Assembly: GCA_021828475.1 (NCBI GenBank)
Contig: JAJZIY010000004.1
Coordinates: 1-64,000 of the forward strand
Source of the DNA: Actinomycetes bacterium
GTDB lineage: Bacteria; Actinomycetota; Acidimicrobiia; Acidimicrobiales; Palsa-688
DNA length: 64,000 nt
Reading direction: 5' to 3'
Shown here: positions 9,201 to 15,977 of the stretch, in pieces
How positions within the stretch are numbered: position 1 is the first letter of the stretch
How the letters are laid out: each line of letters starts with the position of its first letter
Program-made: the position numbers and the translations under genes
Notes under the pieces: model-generated
The model's input: only the letters and a program-made list of their open reading frames with translations
What the model was told of the DNA's origin: nothing
Database searches by the model: none

Positions 9201-9983
9201 TACTCGCTCTACGCGCCCGACGCCCTGGTGGCCTGGGAGGCGCAGTTCGGTGATTTCGCCAACGGCGCCCAGATCGTCCTCGACCAGTTCCTGGCCGCTT
9301 CGGAGGTCAAGTGGGAGCAGCGGTCGCGCGTCGCTCTGCTGCTTCCCCACGGTTACGAGGGGCAGGGCCCTGAGCACTCCTCGGCCCGTATCGAGCGCTT
9401 CCTGACCCTGTGCGCCGAGGACAACATGCGCGTGGCGAATGTCACCACGGCGGCTCAGCTGTTCCACCTACTACGGCGTCAGGTCTACAGTCCTCAGCCC
9501 AAGCCCCTGGTCCTGTTCACCCCCAAGCGTTATCTGAGGGCAAAAGAGGCCTACAGCGACGTCGAGGATCTGACCCGGGGCAGTTTCCGGGAGGTGCTGG
9601 ACGACGTCCAGGTGTCCCCGGACGAGGTGCGTAGGGTTGTCTTCGCCACCGGCAAGGCGAGCCTCGATCTTCTCGGTGCCAAGGCGCAGCGCCAAATCGG
9701 CCATGTTGGCGTCGTGCGGCTCGAGCAACTGCACCCGTGGCCCGCCGAGCAGGTGTCCGCAGTCCTGGCCCGGTACGGTGCCGCCCAGGAGGTGGTGTGG
9801 GCACAGGAGGAGCCGGCCAACATGGGTGCAAGGGTGTTCGTCCTCGAGCGCCTGCGCCCGCTCGTCGGCGACCGCCGGTTGTCCAGCGTGTCGCGGTCCG
9901 CCTCTGGTTCGCCGGCCACCGGCAGCCACACGCTGCACGAGCTGGAACAGGAGGACGTACTGGACCGGGCTCTCGGCGCCTGA
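6264..9983 (+). CDS. kgd: Multifunctional 2-oxoglutarate decarboxylase/dehydrogenase E1-E2 fusion
   Basis: A 1239-residue TCA-cycle enzyme of the mycobacterial Kgd/SucA type. The N-terminus (ENFGPNAWLVDEMFEQF) is the E1o-type helix, followed by an Ala/Gly/Pro-rich linker without a lipoyl domain. Next comes an E2 acyltransferase core (about residues 120-360) ending in STYDHRVIQGAESGLFL. The thiamine-diphosphate E1 part follows, with GMAHRGRLNVL, HGDAAFAGQGVVAE, NNQLGFTTNPE and CYRRYGHNEQDDPS. The family decarboxylates 2-oxoglutarate and, with partner subunits, forms succinyl-CoA; it can also make 2-hydroxy-3-oxoadipate. In mycobacteria it is regulated by the FHA protein GarA, which is not seen here. 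GTG 6264 is chosen because it precedes the conserved N-terminal helix and a -10-like hexamer sits just upstream. Confidence 0.95.
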   Translation: MADPDTPRSENFGPNAWLVDEMFEQFRNDPETVSESWREFFRGYKPGGANLARPVLVAEEGQGVVEAARAQSASDAANGAVNGGGRAVASVTTPGTAAAPALANGQAKAPAAQAVEGDMVPLRGSAARVVANMTTSLEVPTATSFRVVPAKLLEVNRLVLNNQLSRAGTAGKVSFTHLIGWALVQALKTVPALNSSYVEGGDGGKGHALLRPSHVNLGIAVDLARPDGSRSLTVPVIKMADSMDFRGFWQAYEELVRKVRSGKAEVPDFTGATLTLTNPGTLGTVQSVPRLMAGQGAIIGVGAIDYPAEWQGADPRQMAQLGVSKVVTITSTYDHRVIQGAESGLFLQKAHKLLLGEDGFYESVFRAMGVPYEAVRYRRDVNDPFERSSSQVEKQQQVDRLINAYRVRGHLIAHLDPLDWREPHMHAELDPTTYALSVWDLDREFLTQDFPGQGRMRLGDILSLLRDAYCRTVGVEYMHIMEPEQKRWIQQHVEGASTALAPEEHRHILSRLNAAEALERFLETKYIGQKRFGLEGAESAIPLLDALLGHAADIGHLRAVMGMAHRGRLNVLINIVGKSYQELFGEFEGNLDPSSVQGSGDVKYHKGFRGVFRSRHDSELDVALASNPSHLEAVGPVVEGMARALRDHLGETGARDRVLPVLVHGDAAFAGQGVVAELLNMSALEGYETGGTVHLVINNQLGFTTNPESARSSVYATDVAKMVQAPIFHVNGDDPEACVRVARLALEFRQEFHKDVVIDMVCYRRYGHNEQDDPSLTQPLLYQLIKDHRSVRKLYTEALVRRGDITLDEAEAALADFSRRLQVALDETRASAPPHLTELPPVPQPAPAEPALPTGVDADVLARIVAALTTAPEGCTLHPKVARVLEARAKLWAAGQVDWALGEALAYGTLVLEGRDVRLCGQDTRRGTFGHRNAVYVDYRTGDEHVPLAGLAAASEGAGRFFVYDSLLSEYAALGFEYGYSLYAPDALVAWEAQFGDFANGAQIVLDQFLAASEVKWEQRSRVALLLPHGYEGQGPEHSSARIERFLTLCAEDNMRVANVTTAAQLFHLLRRQVYSPQPKPLVLFTPKRYLRAKEAYSDVEDLTRGSFREVLDDVQVSPDEVRRVVFATGKASLDLLGAKAQRQIGHVGVVRLEQLHPWPAEQVSAVLARYGAAQEVVWAQEEPANMGARVFVLERLRPLVGDRRLSSVSRSASGSPATGSHTLHELEQEDVLDRALGA

Positions 9984-10387
9984 GCTGGTCACGCGTCCAC
10001 CATCCGGGGCTGCCGGCGCGCGGGCGGGACGTACCCCACCACGGCCGTCCCCCTGCCCGGCGACGGTGGGCCAGAGCCTGGACCGTGGCGAGCGGGGCGG
10101 CCCGGGGCCCGTCCTGGCCCGGCGGTGGGCCGCAAATGGGCCGCCGGCGGCCGGTGCCGGGGCTGCGCTCGGACGGGATGCGCCACCATCGCTCGCAGGG
10201 ATGGCAAACTGTTGGGCAATAGGTGCAGGTCCCCGGTAGCCCGACCGCACCGTGCGGGTCACTTCGGTGGCCGCGGCCCGGTGGCGGTGAGCTGGCCTTG
10301 GCCCTGTTCCGCGGCCACTGGCCCCGGTGCGGCGAGCGCGTGCTCGCCTCCGGGGGCGGACCGCACTAACCGAACAACAGGAGACAA
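9984..10387. other. 404-base intergenic region with leader hairpins ahead of the NYN gene
   Basis: No convincing gene is present; short open frames here are Pro/Arg/Gly-rich and read as noise. Near the right end are two possible hairpins. GGCGAGC (10331-10337), loop GCGT, GCTCGCC (10342-10348) is perfect; around 10242-10259 GACCGCA pairs with TGCGGGTC with one bulge. Both would lie in the 5' leader of the NYN gene if transcription starts upstream of them. No T-rich tract follows kgd, so no clear intrinsic terminator is seen. Confidence 0.5.
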
Positions 10388-12913
10388 ATGCCAGCTCGTC
10401 ACGTTGTCGTGGACGGCTCGAACATTGCCACAGAGGGCAGTTCCCTTCCCAGCCTCAAGCAGCTCGACCAAGCGGTGCGGGAGTTCCTGGCCGAGAACCC
10501 GGACGACGTTGTCACCGTCGTGGTGGACGCCACCTTCGGGCACCGGATACCAGCCGAGGAGAGGGAGATGTTCGACCAGGCGGAGCTCGACGCAGACATA
10601 GTCTCGCCCCCCGCTGGAGCGATAGGCCGCGGGGACGCGTTCCTTTTGAGAGTGGCCGACAAGATCGGCGCCTCGGTGCTCTCCAACGACTCTTTCCAGG
10701 AGTTCCACGGCGAGTACGAATGGCTCTTCGACAAGGGTCGCCTCATCGGGGGCAAGCCTGTCCCCGGAGTCGGGTGGATTTTCACCCCCCGCAGCCCTGT
10801 TCGCGGCCCCAAGAGCCGTGAGGCCGTGAAAGAGGCGAAGCGTCGCCGCCACCAGGACGAAAAGCAGACAGGAGAGGAGAGCGGCCTGGTCGCCGCCGAG
10901 CGCAGCAGGCACCGCCCCGGCGGTGAGCGCCGGGTCCAGCGGGCGATCGCGGCTGCAGTCGAAGAGGCTGTGACCCCCGAGGAGCCTGCAGGCAAGCGGC
11001 GGCGCCGGCGCCGCGGTCGTGAGGCTCCCTCCGAACCTCTCAACGAGCCGTACTCTTTCATAACCTTCATCGCGGCCCACCCTCTCGGCGCCGAGGTCGC
11101 CGGTACCGTCGACGAGTTCTCGTCGCACGGCGCATTCGTCTCGGTCGAGGGCACCCGCTGTTACATCCCGCTGTCCGCCATGGGTGACCCCCCGCCGCGT
11201 GCAGCGCGCGACGTTCTGCGCAAGGGCGAGCCGGAGACCTTCGTCGTGCAGGCGCTGGACGCCATGCGTCGCGGCATCGAACTGGCCCTTCCGGGTTTCG
11301 CCCACATTGCAGGGGCGCCGACGGAGGAGACCATAGACGCCGAGATCCACCGTCCCGGAGCCGGCGGCGAAGAGGGCGTTGCCGACGAGGCGCCGGGGGC
11401 GCGCCGGCGCACCCCGAGGTCCCGGTCCGCCGGTGCCAGGGCCGGCGCAAGGGCCGGCGCCGCAGAGGCCGCGGCCGTGCTGGACGGCCGCGAGGCTGCA
11501 CCACCTGCCAGGCCCACTCGTAGACGGCCGGGCGCAGCGGCGGTGGCCTCGGTCGACCACGAAGGACCTGTGCCCTCGGGCCCCGGCGAGGCTGTCCCGG
11601 TCGGCACCGGGTCGCGGGCCACCGCTCGTACGGTCAGAGCGACCAAGGTGGCCGAGGCTGTCCCGGACCCGGCAGCGGCGGCGAGGATGCCAAAGGCACG
11701 GGCAGCCGGTGGCCAGGGAGGCGCAGGGGCTGTGCCCGCCAAGGCGGATGCTGCCAGGGTGGCCAAGACCGTCAAGACCGTGGAGCCGCCGGCGAAGGCG
11801 ACCGGGACCGCGACCCGGGTCGTCGTTGCCGGGGTGGCTCCGGTGAAAGCGGCGAACGCGACCAAGGCGACCAAGGCGACCGACAAGGCGGTCGACGTCG
11901 CGGAGAAGGCGGCCAAGGCTTCCAAGGCGGACGCCGCCGGCGGGGCCGAGGCGACCAAGGTTGTCTCCAGGAGCGCCAAGGCGTCGAAGGCATCCGAGGC
12001 CTCTGTCCCGCCGCTGGGGGCCGGCCGGGCTCGTAAGGCAGCCAGGGTGGTCACGGCGCCGGAGGTGCCTGTCAGGGGGACCAGGGAGGCGTTGCCGGGC
12101 AAGGCGCCGGCTGCCTCCAAGGCGAAGGCTGCAGCTGGCCGGAAGCCGGGGCAGGAAGCTCCGGCGAAGGTGGTGGCCAAACGGGCGCCCTCCGCCACCA
12201 GGCGCGCCGGCGCGAGCAACGCCGCTGTCCCCGCCAAGGCCGCGGCTCCCGCCAAGGCCGCGGCACCCGCCAAGGCGGCGGGACCGCCCAGGAAGGTCTC
12301 CACGGCAGCGCCCGGGAAGGCGGTCGCAGCTATGAAGGCCGCTATCGTCCCTGCAGCGAAGACTGCTACGGCTACGAAGAAGGCGGCCGTCGCCCGCACC
12401 GCAGCCGCTACGGCCGCCAGGTCCGTATCTCCGGTCGGTGTGGCCCCGCCGCGGTCGCGGGCGGCAACCAAGGCCGCCGAGGCCCCCGCTCGGCCCGCCA
12501 GAGCTTCGAGGCGGGCGTCGGGCCCCGGTGCCGCCCTGGCGGTGCAGGCGGCTGCGCCTGGGACCAGGACGGCCGCCAAGAAGGCCGCGCCCGCTAAGCA
12601 GTCCGGGGATGTCAAGGCGGGTGGCACCCGGGCAAACCTCCGGGTGCCCTCCGTCACGGCTACCGCCAAGTCCGCTGTCGCCGCCAGGTCTTTGGCCGCC
12701 AAGTCGGCTGTCGCCACCAGGTCCGTGGCCGGTAAGCCAGTGGCCGCAACCAAGACTGCGACCGCCAAGTCGGCTGTCGCCACCAGGTCCGTGGCCGGTA
12801 AGTCAGTGGCCGCAACCAAGACTGCGACCACCAAGTCCGGAGCTGCCGCCAAGTCCCCCGCCGCGACGGCTGTGAGACGTTCGGCCTCGGGAAGGGCGGC
12901 CGCAGGCAAGTAG
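10388..12913 (+). CDS. NYN-domain (Zc3h12a-like) nuclease with S1-like segment and long Ala/Lys tail
   Basis: An 841-residue protein in three parts. Residues 1-135 form a PIN-like NYN nuclease domain of the Zc3h12a type: VVVDGSN (Asp9), VVVDATFGHR (Asp47), GRGDAFLL (Asp83) and LSNDSFQEF (Asp101) supply the expected acidic residues. After a basic linker (KRRRRRRGRE), residues about 235-305 look like an S1/OB RNA-binding fold (GTVDEFSSHGAFVSVEG). From about 310 to the end the protein is almost only Ala, Lys, Thr, Val, Pro and Arg, in PAKAA/TKAT-like repeats like the tails of histone H1 and actinobacterial HU. This suggests an RNase held on nucleic acid or nucleoid by a disordered basic tail; that role is inference. 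ATG 10388 has a good AGGAG 6 bases upstream. The opposite-strand open frame over the tail is a shadow. Confidence 0.85.
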   Translation: MPARHVVVDGSNIATEGSSLPSLKQLDQAVREFLAENPDDVVTVVVDATFGHRIPAEEREMFDQAELDADIVSPPAGAIGRGDAFLLRVADKIGASVLSNDSFQEFHGEYEWLFDKGRLIGGKPVPGVGWIFTPRSPVRGPKSREAVKEAKRRRHQDEKQTGEESGLVAAERSRHRPGGERRVQRAIAAAVEEAVTPEEPAGKRRRRRRGREAPSEPLNEPYSFITFIAAHPLGAEVAGTVDEFSSHGAFVSVEGTRCYIPLSAMGDPPPRAARDVLRKGEPETFVVQALDAMRRGIELALPGFAHIAGAPTEETIDAEIHRPGAGGEEGVADEAPGARRRTPRSRSAGARAGARAGAAEAAAVLDGREAAPPARPTRRRPGAAAVASVDHEGPVPSGPGEAVPVGTGSRATARTVRATKVAEAVPDPAAAARMPKARAAGGQGGAGAVPAKADAARVAKTVKTVEPPAKATGTATRVVVAGVAPVKAANATKATKATDKAVDVAEKAAKASKADAAGGAEATKVVSRSAKASKASEASVPPLGAGRARKAARVVTAPEVPVRGTREALPGKAPAASKAKAAAGRKPGQEAPAKVVAKRAPSATRRAGASNAAVPAKAAAPAKAAAPAKAAGPPRKVSTAAPGKAVAAMKAAIVPAAKTATATKKAAVARTAAATAARSVSPVGVAPPRSRAATKAAEAPARPARASRRASGPGAALAVQAAAPGTRTAAKKAAPAKQSGDVKAGGTRANLRVPSVTATAKSAVAARSLAAKSAVATRSVAGKPVAATKTATAKSAVATRSVAGKSVAATKTATTKSGAAAKSPAATAVRRSASGRAAAGK
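12698..12829 (+). repeat. 66-bp tandem repeat (two copies) in the Ala/Lys tail
   Basis: Two adjacent 66-base units (12698-12763 and 12764-12829) differ at only a base or two and each encode AKSAVATRSVAGK followed by xVAATKTAT. A shorter perfect-type repeat, CCCGCCAAGGCCGCGGC, recurs three times near 12230-12280 (AAPAKAAAPAKAAAPAKAAG). Such in-frame repeats show the tail grows and shrinks by slippage or unequal exchange. Confidence 0.85.
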
Positions 12914-13001
12914 TCCGGAAGGCTGTCCGGCTCTCCTCCCCGGGCCGGCTGGCCACAGGGGCGACCACCCGCGGCTGCCTGTCAGCCCATGACCATGCCC
13001 G

Positions 13002-13427
13002 TCAGAAGAAGTCGGGGGTCGGGACGTAGAGGCGCCGGCCGCTGAACCTCGGGTTTACGATTGAAATCCAGCGGTCCTTGTGCCCGGGGGCCCATTGCTC
13101 GATCCGGTCGCTGCGAGCTATGAGCGAGATGTCGTCGAGAGAATCGGTTATGTCAGCGCCCTCTCCGCTCACGACGACGTCCCAGCCCTCGTGGGTGGAC
13201 AGGTCGACGGAGTCCGCTTCGAAGGCCACGTGGCCCAGAGGTGCCCACGCCTGCATTACCGACGAGCCGGTGATGAAGACCACGGTGCGCCCGTGCAAGG
13301 CGAAGTTCACCGGGAAGATCTCCGGCCGCCCCTGATCGGTTACGACGGCCACCCGGCCGTAGCGGGCGGTCTTGAGCAGCCTGAGGCATTCGTCTTCGGT
13401 CAGCGTCTCGAGTGTCGGCTCTGACAC
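13002..13427 (-). CDS. Pyridoxamine 5'-phosphate oxidase-fold (PPOX) flavin/F420-binding protein
   Basis: A 141-residue split-barrel protein of the PNPOx-like superfamily. The pattern LTEDECLRLLKTARYGRVAVV, then PEIFPVNFALHGRTVVFIT, then HVAFEADSVD and GWDVVVSGEG is typical of the single-domain actinobacterial group that binds FMN or F420 and is often of unknown reductase function. Mycobacterial relatives are frequently hypoxia- or stress-induced; that link is by family, not shown here. It starts at ATG 13427 with an AGGAGG-like sequence (AAAGGAGGCC) upstream. Two inverted repeats lie in the 146-base gap between it and the upstream histidine kinase gene on the same strand. Confidence 0.8.
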   Translation of the reverse strand: MSEPTLETLTEDECLRLLKTARYGRVAVVTDQGRPEIFPVNFALHGRTVVFITGSSVMQAWAPLGHVAFEADSVDLSTHEGWDVVVSGEGADITDSLDDISLIARSDRIEQWAPGHKDRWISIVNPRFSGRRLYVPTPDFF

Positions 13428-13454
13428 GTCAGGCCTCCTTTGTCTCGGCGAGGG

Positions 13455-13468
13455 GTGCCCCGGGGCAC
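13455..13468. promoter_or_regulatory. 14-bp perfect palindrome upstream of the PPOX gene
   Basis: GTGCCCCGGGGCAC is a perfect palindrome centred about 34 bases upstream of the PPOX start codon at 13427. Its position fits an operator near the promoter or leader, but GC-rich palindromes occur by chance in this genome. Confidence 0.3.
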
Positions 13469-13507
13469 TGCACCAGCTTCGCGCTGTAAGGCGCGCCTAA
13501 CCGAGGG

Positions 13508-13531
13508 GCGAAAGTCACTTTCGACTTTCGC
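13508..13531. promoter_or_regulatory. Inverted repeat GCGAAAGTC-N6-GACTTTCGC
   Basis: A perfect 9-base inverted repeat with a 6-base spacer, locally richer in A/T than the surroundings. It sits between the histidine kinase stop (13574) and the PPOX start (13427), about 80 bases upstream of the latter. It could be an operator or a kinase-gene terminator; no T-run follows on the minus strand, which favours an operator. Confidence 0.45.
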
Positions 13532-13573
13532 AGTGCGGCGAGCGCGTGTGCAATTGCGGCCCGTGCCCGGCTG

Positions 13574-15460
13574 TCAGTCGGCGGACTGGGCCGGCAGGGG
13601 TACCCGCCAGTAGAAACGGGTGCCGCCGCCCTCGGCGGGCGTGATGTCGAGGTGGCCCCCGAGGAGCTCGGCCCGGGCGCGGGCGTTGGCGATACCACTG
13701 GTGCGCGAGGGTGTGCCGACGCCTACCCCGTTGTCGACCACGAGCACCGCCAGCTCGTCGTCGACAGTCACGACGACGTCCACCCGGGTGGCCTGGGAAT
13801 GGCGTGCCGCGTTGGACAGCGCCTCACGCAGGACGGCGTTGGCCTCCACTTGTACGGGCATCGGTATCTCGGCCTCGCCGTGGAGGGAGACGGACGGTTT
13901 GAAGCCGAGAGCTTCGGCGGCCTCGGCGACGCGCTCGAAGACCTTGGCACTGAAGCCGGTGCCGGGAGCCGACTCGAGGGCGAAGATGGCCTCTCTGATC
14001 TCCTTGATGGTCGTGTCGAGGTCGTCGATGGTCGAGCTGACACGAGCGGCGGCACCCTGGTTTGGTATGGCGCCGAGGACCCCCTGTAGGCGCAGCCCGG
14101 CGCCGAAGAGCCGCTGTATCACCAAGTCGTGAAGGTCGCGGGCTATGCGCTCGCGGTCCGCCGATATGAGCAGCCTGTCGCGCTCGGAGCGAACGGAGGC
14201 CAGCTCGAACGCCAGTACCGCCTGTCCGGTGAGCGACGCGACCACCTCCTCGTCTGCGGGGGAGGGGAACCATCCTGGGGGGCCGGTCAGCACGAGGCTG
14301 GCGTCGGTGGCCCGCTCTTCGCCGGCGAGGGTGACGTCGAAGGCGATCACCGACATGTCCGAGAGGACCTCGGACCAGTTGGTCGATTCGGCGGAGGTGA
14401 GCTCCTTGAGGTTCTTGCCCAGCCTGGCCAGGACCTCCTGGTCGCCCCAGTGCCCGGCCATGCGGCAGCGCCCGCCCTGGCAGACGACGATGGCGGTTGC
14501 CGAGGCACGCGACAGGCGCGCCGCCCACTTGCACACCACGTCCAGGGAGTGCTCCAGGGACGAGTCCGACAGGAGGCTCAGGCGTATCTCGGCGGCGGCC
14601 TGCTGCCACCTGGCCTGGCGCTGGAGCTCGAGCTCGGCCGCCTTGCGTACCGTGATGTCCCTCACGAGCAGGGAGTACCCGCCGTCGAGGCTGCCGTCCA
14701 GGAGCGACACGGAGATGGCGACGTCGAGCATGTGGCCGTCGGCTCTCTGCCACCTGGTGTCGTGGGACAGGGTCTGGCGGCCCGAGCGTGCAGCGTCGAG
14801 GAGGTCCTCGAGCACCGGGTCGTCCGGGAAGAACTGGCTTATGTGGTGGCCGACGACGGTAGGGCGCTCGTAGCCGAACATCGCCTCGGCGGCGGGGTTC
14901 CAGCTCGTGATCACCCCGCTCGCAGTCATGGAGAAGATGGCGTCAGCCGAGGACTCGACGATGGCAGCCAGCTGCGCCTGTGCCGACTGCGCCGCCTTGC
15001 GTTCGGTTATGTCCCGCACGGCGGCAACGACGAGCTGCTCCTGGTCCCCACCTATGGGCGCCAGGCTGATGTCGACGGGGAACTCGGTGCCGTCCTTGCG
15101 CCGGGCGTAGAGCTCGAGGCCCGCACCCATGGGCCGCGCGTGCGGCTCATCGGAGTAGGCGGACCTCTGGCGTCTGTGGGCGTGGCGGAAACGCTCGGGC
15201 ACCAGCAGCTCGACCGACTTGCCTTCGAGCTCGGCGGCCCGGTAACCGAAGAAGGCCTCGGTGCGGATGTTCACCGCCACGATCGTCCCGTGCCCGTCGA
15301 CCGCGACCGCGGCGTCAGGCATGAGCGAAAGGAACGTCTCGAGCATGTGCGTGCCGAGTTGCAGGGGCGGCCCGGCCTTTCGGGCGGGTGGACCTCCAAC
15401 TGCCTCGGGGGCCTCGGTTTCTGGCGCCATCCGCCTGTCAAGTGTAGTTCGAGTGCCCAT
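13574..15460 (-). CDS. DevS-like sensor histidine kinase (PAS-PAS-GAF-HisKA_3)
   Basis: A 628-residue cytosolic sensor kinase. Two PAS domains (about 40-155 and 160-280) end in VRDITERKAA and VRDITVRKAAE. A GAF-like segment follows (about 300-430). The dimerisation/phosphoacceptor domain is of the HisKA_3 (NarL/DevS) class, DRERIARDLHDLVIQRLFG with the His in the HD pair. The ATPase part has ALSNAARHSQA, VVDNGVGVG and the G-rich GGGTRFYW. No transmembrane segment is visible, so it senses an internal signal; haem cannot be confirmed. No response regulator is adjacent; the DosR-like regulator at 43345-44010 is the only one in the window and a plausible partner. The start is uncertain: ATG 15460, or ATG 15430 just after a TACACT hexamer. 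Confidence 0.85.
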   Translation of the reverse strand: MGTRTTLDRRMAPETEAPEAVGGPPARKAGPPLQLGTHMLETFLSLMPDAAVAVDGHGTIVAVNIRTEAFFGYRAAELEGKSVELLVPERFRHAHRRQRSAYSDEPHARPMGAGLELYARRKDGTEFPVDISLAPIGGDQEQLVVAAVRDITERKAAQSAQAQLAAIVESSADAIFSMTASGVITSWNPAAEAMFGYERPTVVGHHISQFFPDDPVLEDLLDAARSGRQTLSHDTRWQRADGHMLDVAISVSLLDGSLDGGYSLLVRDITVRKAAELELQRQARWQQAAAEIRLSLLSDSSLEHSLDVVCKWAARLSRASATAIVVCQGGRCRMAGHWGDQEVLARLGKNLKELTSAESTNWSEVLSDMSVIAFDVTLAGEERATDASLVLTGPPGWFPSPADEEVVASLTGQAVLAFELASVRSERDRLLISADRERIARDLHDLVIQRLFGAGLRLQGVLGAIPNQGAAARVSSTIDDLDTTIKEIREAIFALESAPGTGFSAKVFERVAEAAEALGFKPSVSLHGEAEIPMPVQVEANAVLREALSNAARHSQATRVDVVVTVDDELAVLVVDNGVGVGTPSRTSGIANARARAELLGGHLDITPAEGGGTRFYWRVPLPAQSAD

Positions 15461-15474
15461 GCGCCCGGCTCATC

Positions 15475-15488
15475 GGGACATTGGGCCC
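15475..15488. promoter_or_regulatory. DosR-like box GGGACATTGGGCCC (kinase / PNPOx-like divergent region)
   Basis: Matches 11 of 14 positions of the DosR core GGGACTWWAGTCCC and the GGGAC-N6-CCC pattern shared with the hypC, hoxE, nifJ and two-TM gene promoters. A hexamer CAACAT (15513-15518) lies at the same 36.5-bp spacing on the plus strand, and TACACT (15446-15441) lies at 40.5 bp on the minus strand. The box could therefore serve either divergent gene. A TTG start at 15481 for the plus-strand gene would fall inside the box and is disfavoured. Confidence 0.5.
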
Positions 15489-15516
15489 TGCCCATGCGGA
15501 GTTCGGCGGTCCCAAC

Positions 15517-15969
15517 ATGACTGTGATGGTTATAGGACAGAGCTCAGCGACCGCCCCGGCGTCCACGGTGGCACCACGTTTGGCAGCAGACCGCTGCCGC
15601 GCTCTGCTCGGTGGGGCTGTGGCGGGCCATCTCGCGCTCTCGCAGGGGGCACTTCCCCTGGTACTGCCCGTCACCTGCGCCGTCGACGGCGAGTACCTGC
15701 TCGTGCGGGCAGGCCTGGGACTGCTCGGGCGGGCACCGTTCCAGCCGGGGATCGTGGCCTTCCAGACAGCGGCGGGCAACTTCGACCGTTCCGGGCGCTG
15801 GGAGGTGATGGTCCAGGGCCGGGCCGAGGTCCTCGAGGGCCCCACCGGCCCGATCGTGCCGCCGGGCATACCCCTGGTGCCTGACGAGTTCACCACCGTC
15901 CTGCGGGTAAGTATGGAGCTCGTGACGGGTTGGCAGTACGGAGGCTGGCCGGCAGGCCCGGCGAGCTGA
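15517..15969 (+). CDS. PNPOx-like flavin-binding protein
   Basis: A protein of about 150 residues resembling the PNPOx-like split-barrel family: ADRCRALLGGAVAGHLALSQ, then LPLVLPVTCAVDGEYLLVRAG, then PGIVAFQTAAGNFDRSGRWEVMVQGRAEVL, and a C-terminal SMELVTGWQYG. The VxGxAxxL strand and final WxxG are typical of the group. Start candidates are ATG 15517 and ATG 15526. The second would be almost exactly at the transcription start predicted from the DosR-like box spacing and so leaderless; no Shine-Dalgarno is visible for either. It ends 8 bases before the GNAT/acyl-CoA synthetase gene, so the two are likely one operon. The cofactor and reaction are not known. Confidence 0.65.
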   Translation: MTVMVIGQSSATAPASTVAPRLAADRCRALLGGAVAGHLALSQGALPLVLPVTCAVDGEYLLVRAGLGLLGRAPFQPGIVAFQTAAGNFDRSGRWEVMVQGRAEVLEGPTGPIVPPGIPLVPDEFTTVLRVSMELVTGWQYGGWPAGPAS

Positions 15970-15977
15970 GGGGGACG

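Noticed and set aside
10014-10027. GGGACGTACCCCAC after kgd as a possible further DosR-like box
   Set aside because: The CCC half is out of register with the 14-base motif, and it is far from any start codon.
9989-10219. 76-residue open frame on the minus strand between kgd and the NYN gene
   Set aside because: Pro/Arg/Gly-rich, no start signal and no similarity to any known fold; reads as GC-rich noise.
11161-12909. 582-residue open frame on the minus strand over the NYN gene tail
   Set aside because: It is the antisense of the Ala/Lys repeat (GCC/AAG codons give long open frames in reverse) and consists of repeated LVAATDL-type text with no domain.
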